DNA of 5,815 nt from an uncultured Oscillospiraceae bacterium (GTDB lineage: Bacteria; Bacillota; Clostridia; Oscillospirales; Oscillospiraceae). The DNA lies in the NCBI GenBank assembly GCA_934515035.1, contig CAKSXP010000127.1, positions 1 through 5,815 of the forward strand, written 5' to 3'. Positions within the stretch are counted from its first letter, which is position 1, and every line of letters begins with the position of its first letter. The notes under the pieces are model-generated. The model was not told where the DNA came from and did no database searches. It saw only the letters and a program-made list of their open reading frames with translations. Below, piece by piece: positions 5,423 to 5,815 of the stretch. A program made the position numbers and the translations under genes.

Positions 5423-5471
5423 AAAAGTGAAATAAGAATACTTCGATCATAAAAAGGAGGCATCCTTCATC

Positions 5472-5815
5472 ATGAAAAACGACAGCACCAAAAAGATACT
5501 TTCCATTTTATGCGCCGCGTCGCTGGCGTTCTCCCTCGCGGCCTGCGGAACGGGAAGCAGTACGGCTGAGGCCGAGACCGAGAACCCGAGTCAGACCGAG
5601 AACGGCGCGCCGGACGATATGCAGACCCCTCCGGACAAACCGGACGGCAGCCAGACCCCACCGGATAAGCCGGATGGCGAGGCTCCCGGCGGTCCGGGAG
5701 GTCCCGGCGGACAACCCGGCGGCTTTGGCGGCAGCGGCGAGGTCACGCAGGGCGACAGCGCCAACACCATCAACGAAAACGGCGCTTACACGGGCGAGAG
5801 CTACACCTCCACCGG
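5472..5815 (+). CDS. Surface lipoprotein with Pro/Gly-rich N-terminus (partial, runs off the right edge)
   Basis: The first 114 residues of a larger exported protein. A short signal peptide (KNDSTKK then a hydrophobic core) ends in the lipobox LAAC, with C25 as the predicted lipidated residue, so it should be tethered to the outer face of the membrane. A low-complexity spacer follows: Glu/Thr/Asn-rich (about 31-50), two copies of QTPPDKPDG (51-59 and 61-69), then a Gly/Pro stretch (71-88). The folded part begins near 91, with NTINENGAYTGESYTST resembling, from memory, the entry to beta-helix domains of clostridial carbohydrate-binding surface proteins (Cthe_2159/PF14262-like); this is tentative because the domain is cut off. 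The start ATG 5472 has AAGGAGG 11 nt upstream. The gene diverges from the polymerase operon and seems to share its operator type. Function is unknown; a surface adhesin or glycan binder is a reasonable guess. Confidence 0.8.
   Translation, partial: MKNDSTKKILSILCAASLAFSLAACGTGSSTAEAETENPSQTENGAPDDMQTPPDKPDGSQTPPDKPDGEAPGGPGGPGGQPGGFGGSGEVTQGDSANTINENGAYTGESYTST
5622..5678 (+). repeat. Two-copy 30-bp tandem repeat coding QTPPDKPDG
   Basis: Two 27-bp units (5622-5648 and 5652-5678), separated by one Ser codon, encode the identical nonapeptide QTPPDKPDG. The units differ at a few third codon positions, which suggests the peptide is selected rather than being a very recent duplication. It forms part of the spacer that lifts the lipoprotein's folded domain off the membrane. 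Confidence 0.85.

Noticed and set aside
5397..5471. Cyclic-di-GMP or other known riboswitch in the lipoprotein leader
   Set aside because: The leader is short and has only one 6-bp stem; the conserved core bases of GEMM-type and other riboswitches I know are not visible.

Overview
The window looks like chromosomal DNA of a Gram-positive anaerobe of the Clostridia, most likely a GC-rich Oscillospirales-type gut bacterium. This is inferred from strong AAGGAGG/GGGAGG ribosome binding sites, use of GTG starts, a DhaS-like TetR regulator, a lipoprotein with a short signal peptide, and a VTC/DUF4956 pair beside an OmpR-type two-component system. No species can be named from the sequence alone. There are seven protein genes (one cut by the right edge) and no rRNA, tRNA, CRISPR or transposon.

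Left part, plus strand (1-1812). An AT-rich leader precedes a small TetR-family regulator (127-663), which ends at a textbook intrinsic terminator with a perfect 15-bp stem. After a roughly 100-bp spacer comes a stand-alone thioredoxin-reductase-like flavoprotein (856-1812). It converges on the next block with only 50 bp between the stops and no obvious terminator there.

Central and right part, minus strand (5287 down to 1863). Read in the direction of transcription, the order is a VTC-domain polyphosphate polymerase, a DUF4956 four-helix membrane protein (overlapping by 8 bp), a terminator with a sigma-A-like promoter threaded through it, an OmpR/PhoB-type response regulator, and a sensor histidine kinase (ATGA overlap). 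A lipoprotein gene with a Pro/Gly-rich N-terminus diverges to the right (5472 to the window edge).

The main find is in the divergent control region, 5288-5471. An 18-bp box, CTTTAG-N5-CTTTAG followed by GG, occurs once on each strand (14 of 18 positions identical). Each copy points toward its own gene, and each is followed after exactly 10 bp by a -10-like hexamer (TATGAT toward the lipoprotein, TACCAT toward the polymerase). Hexamer repeats with an 11-bp period that take the place of the -35 element are the classic layout of PhoB/PhoP-type activated promoters. The simplest model is that the response regulator encoded next door switches on the polymerase/DUF4956 operon and the lipoprotein together. 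The kinase and regulator are transcribed separately from their own promoter, which lacks the box. This would make a self-contained envelope-signal, polyphosphate and surface-lipoprotein module. The families are recognisable, but the regulatory wiring and the function of the module are inference.
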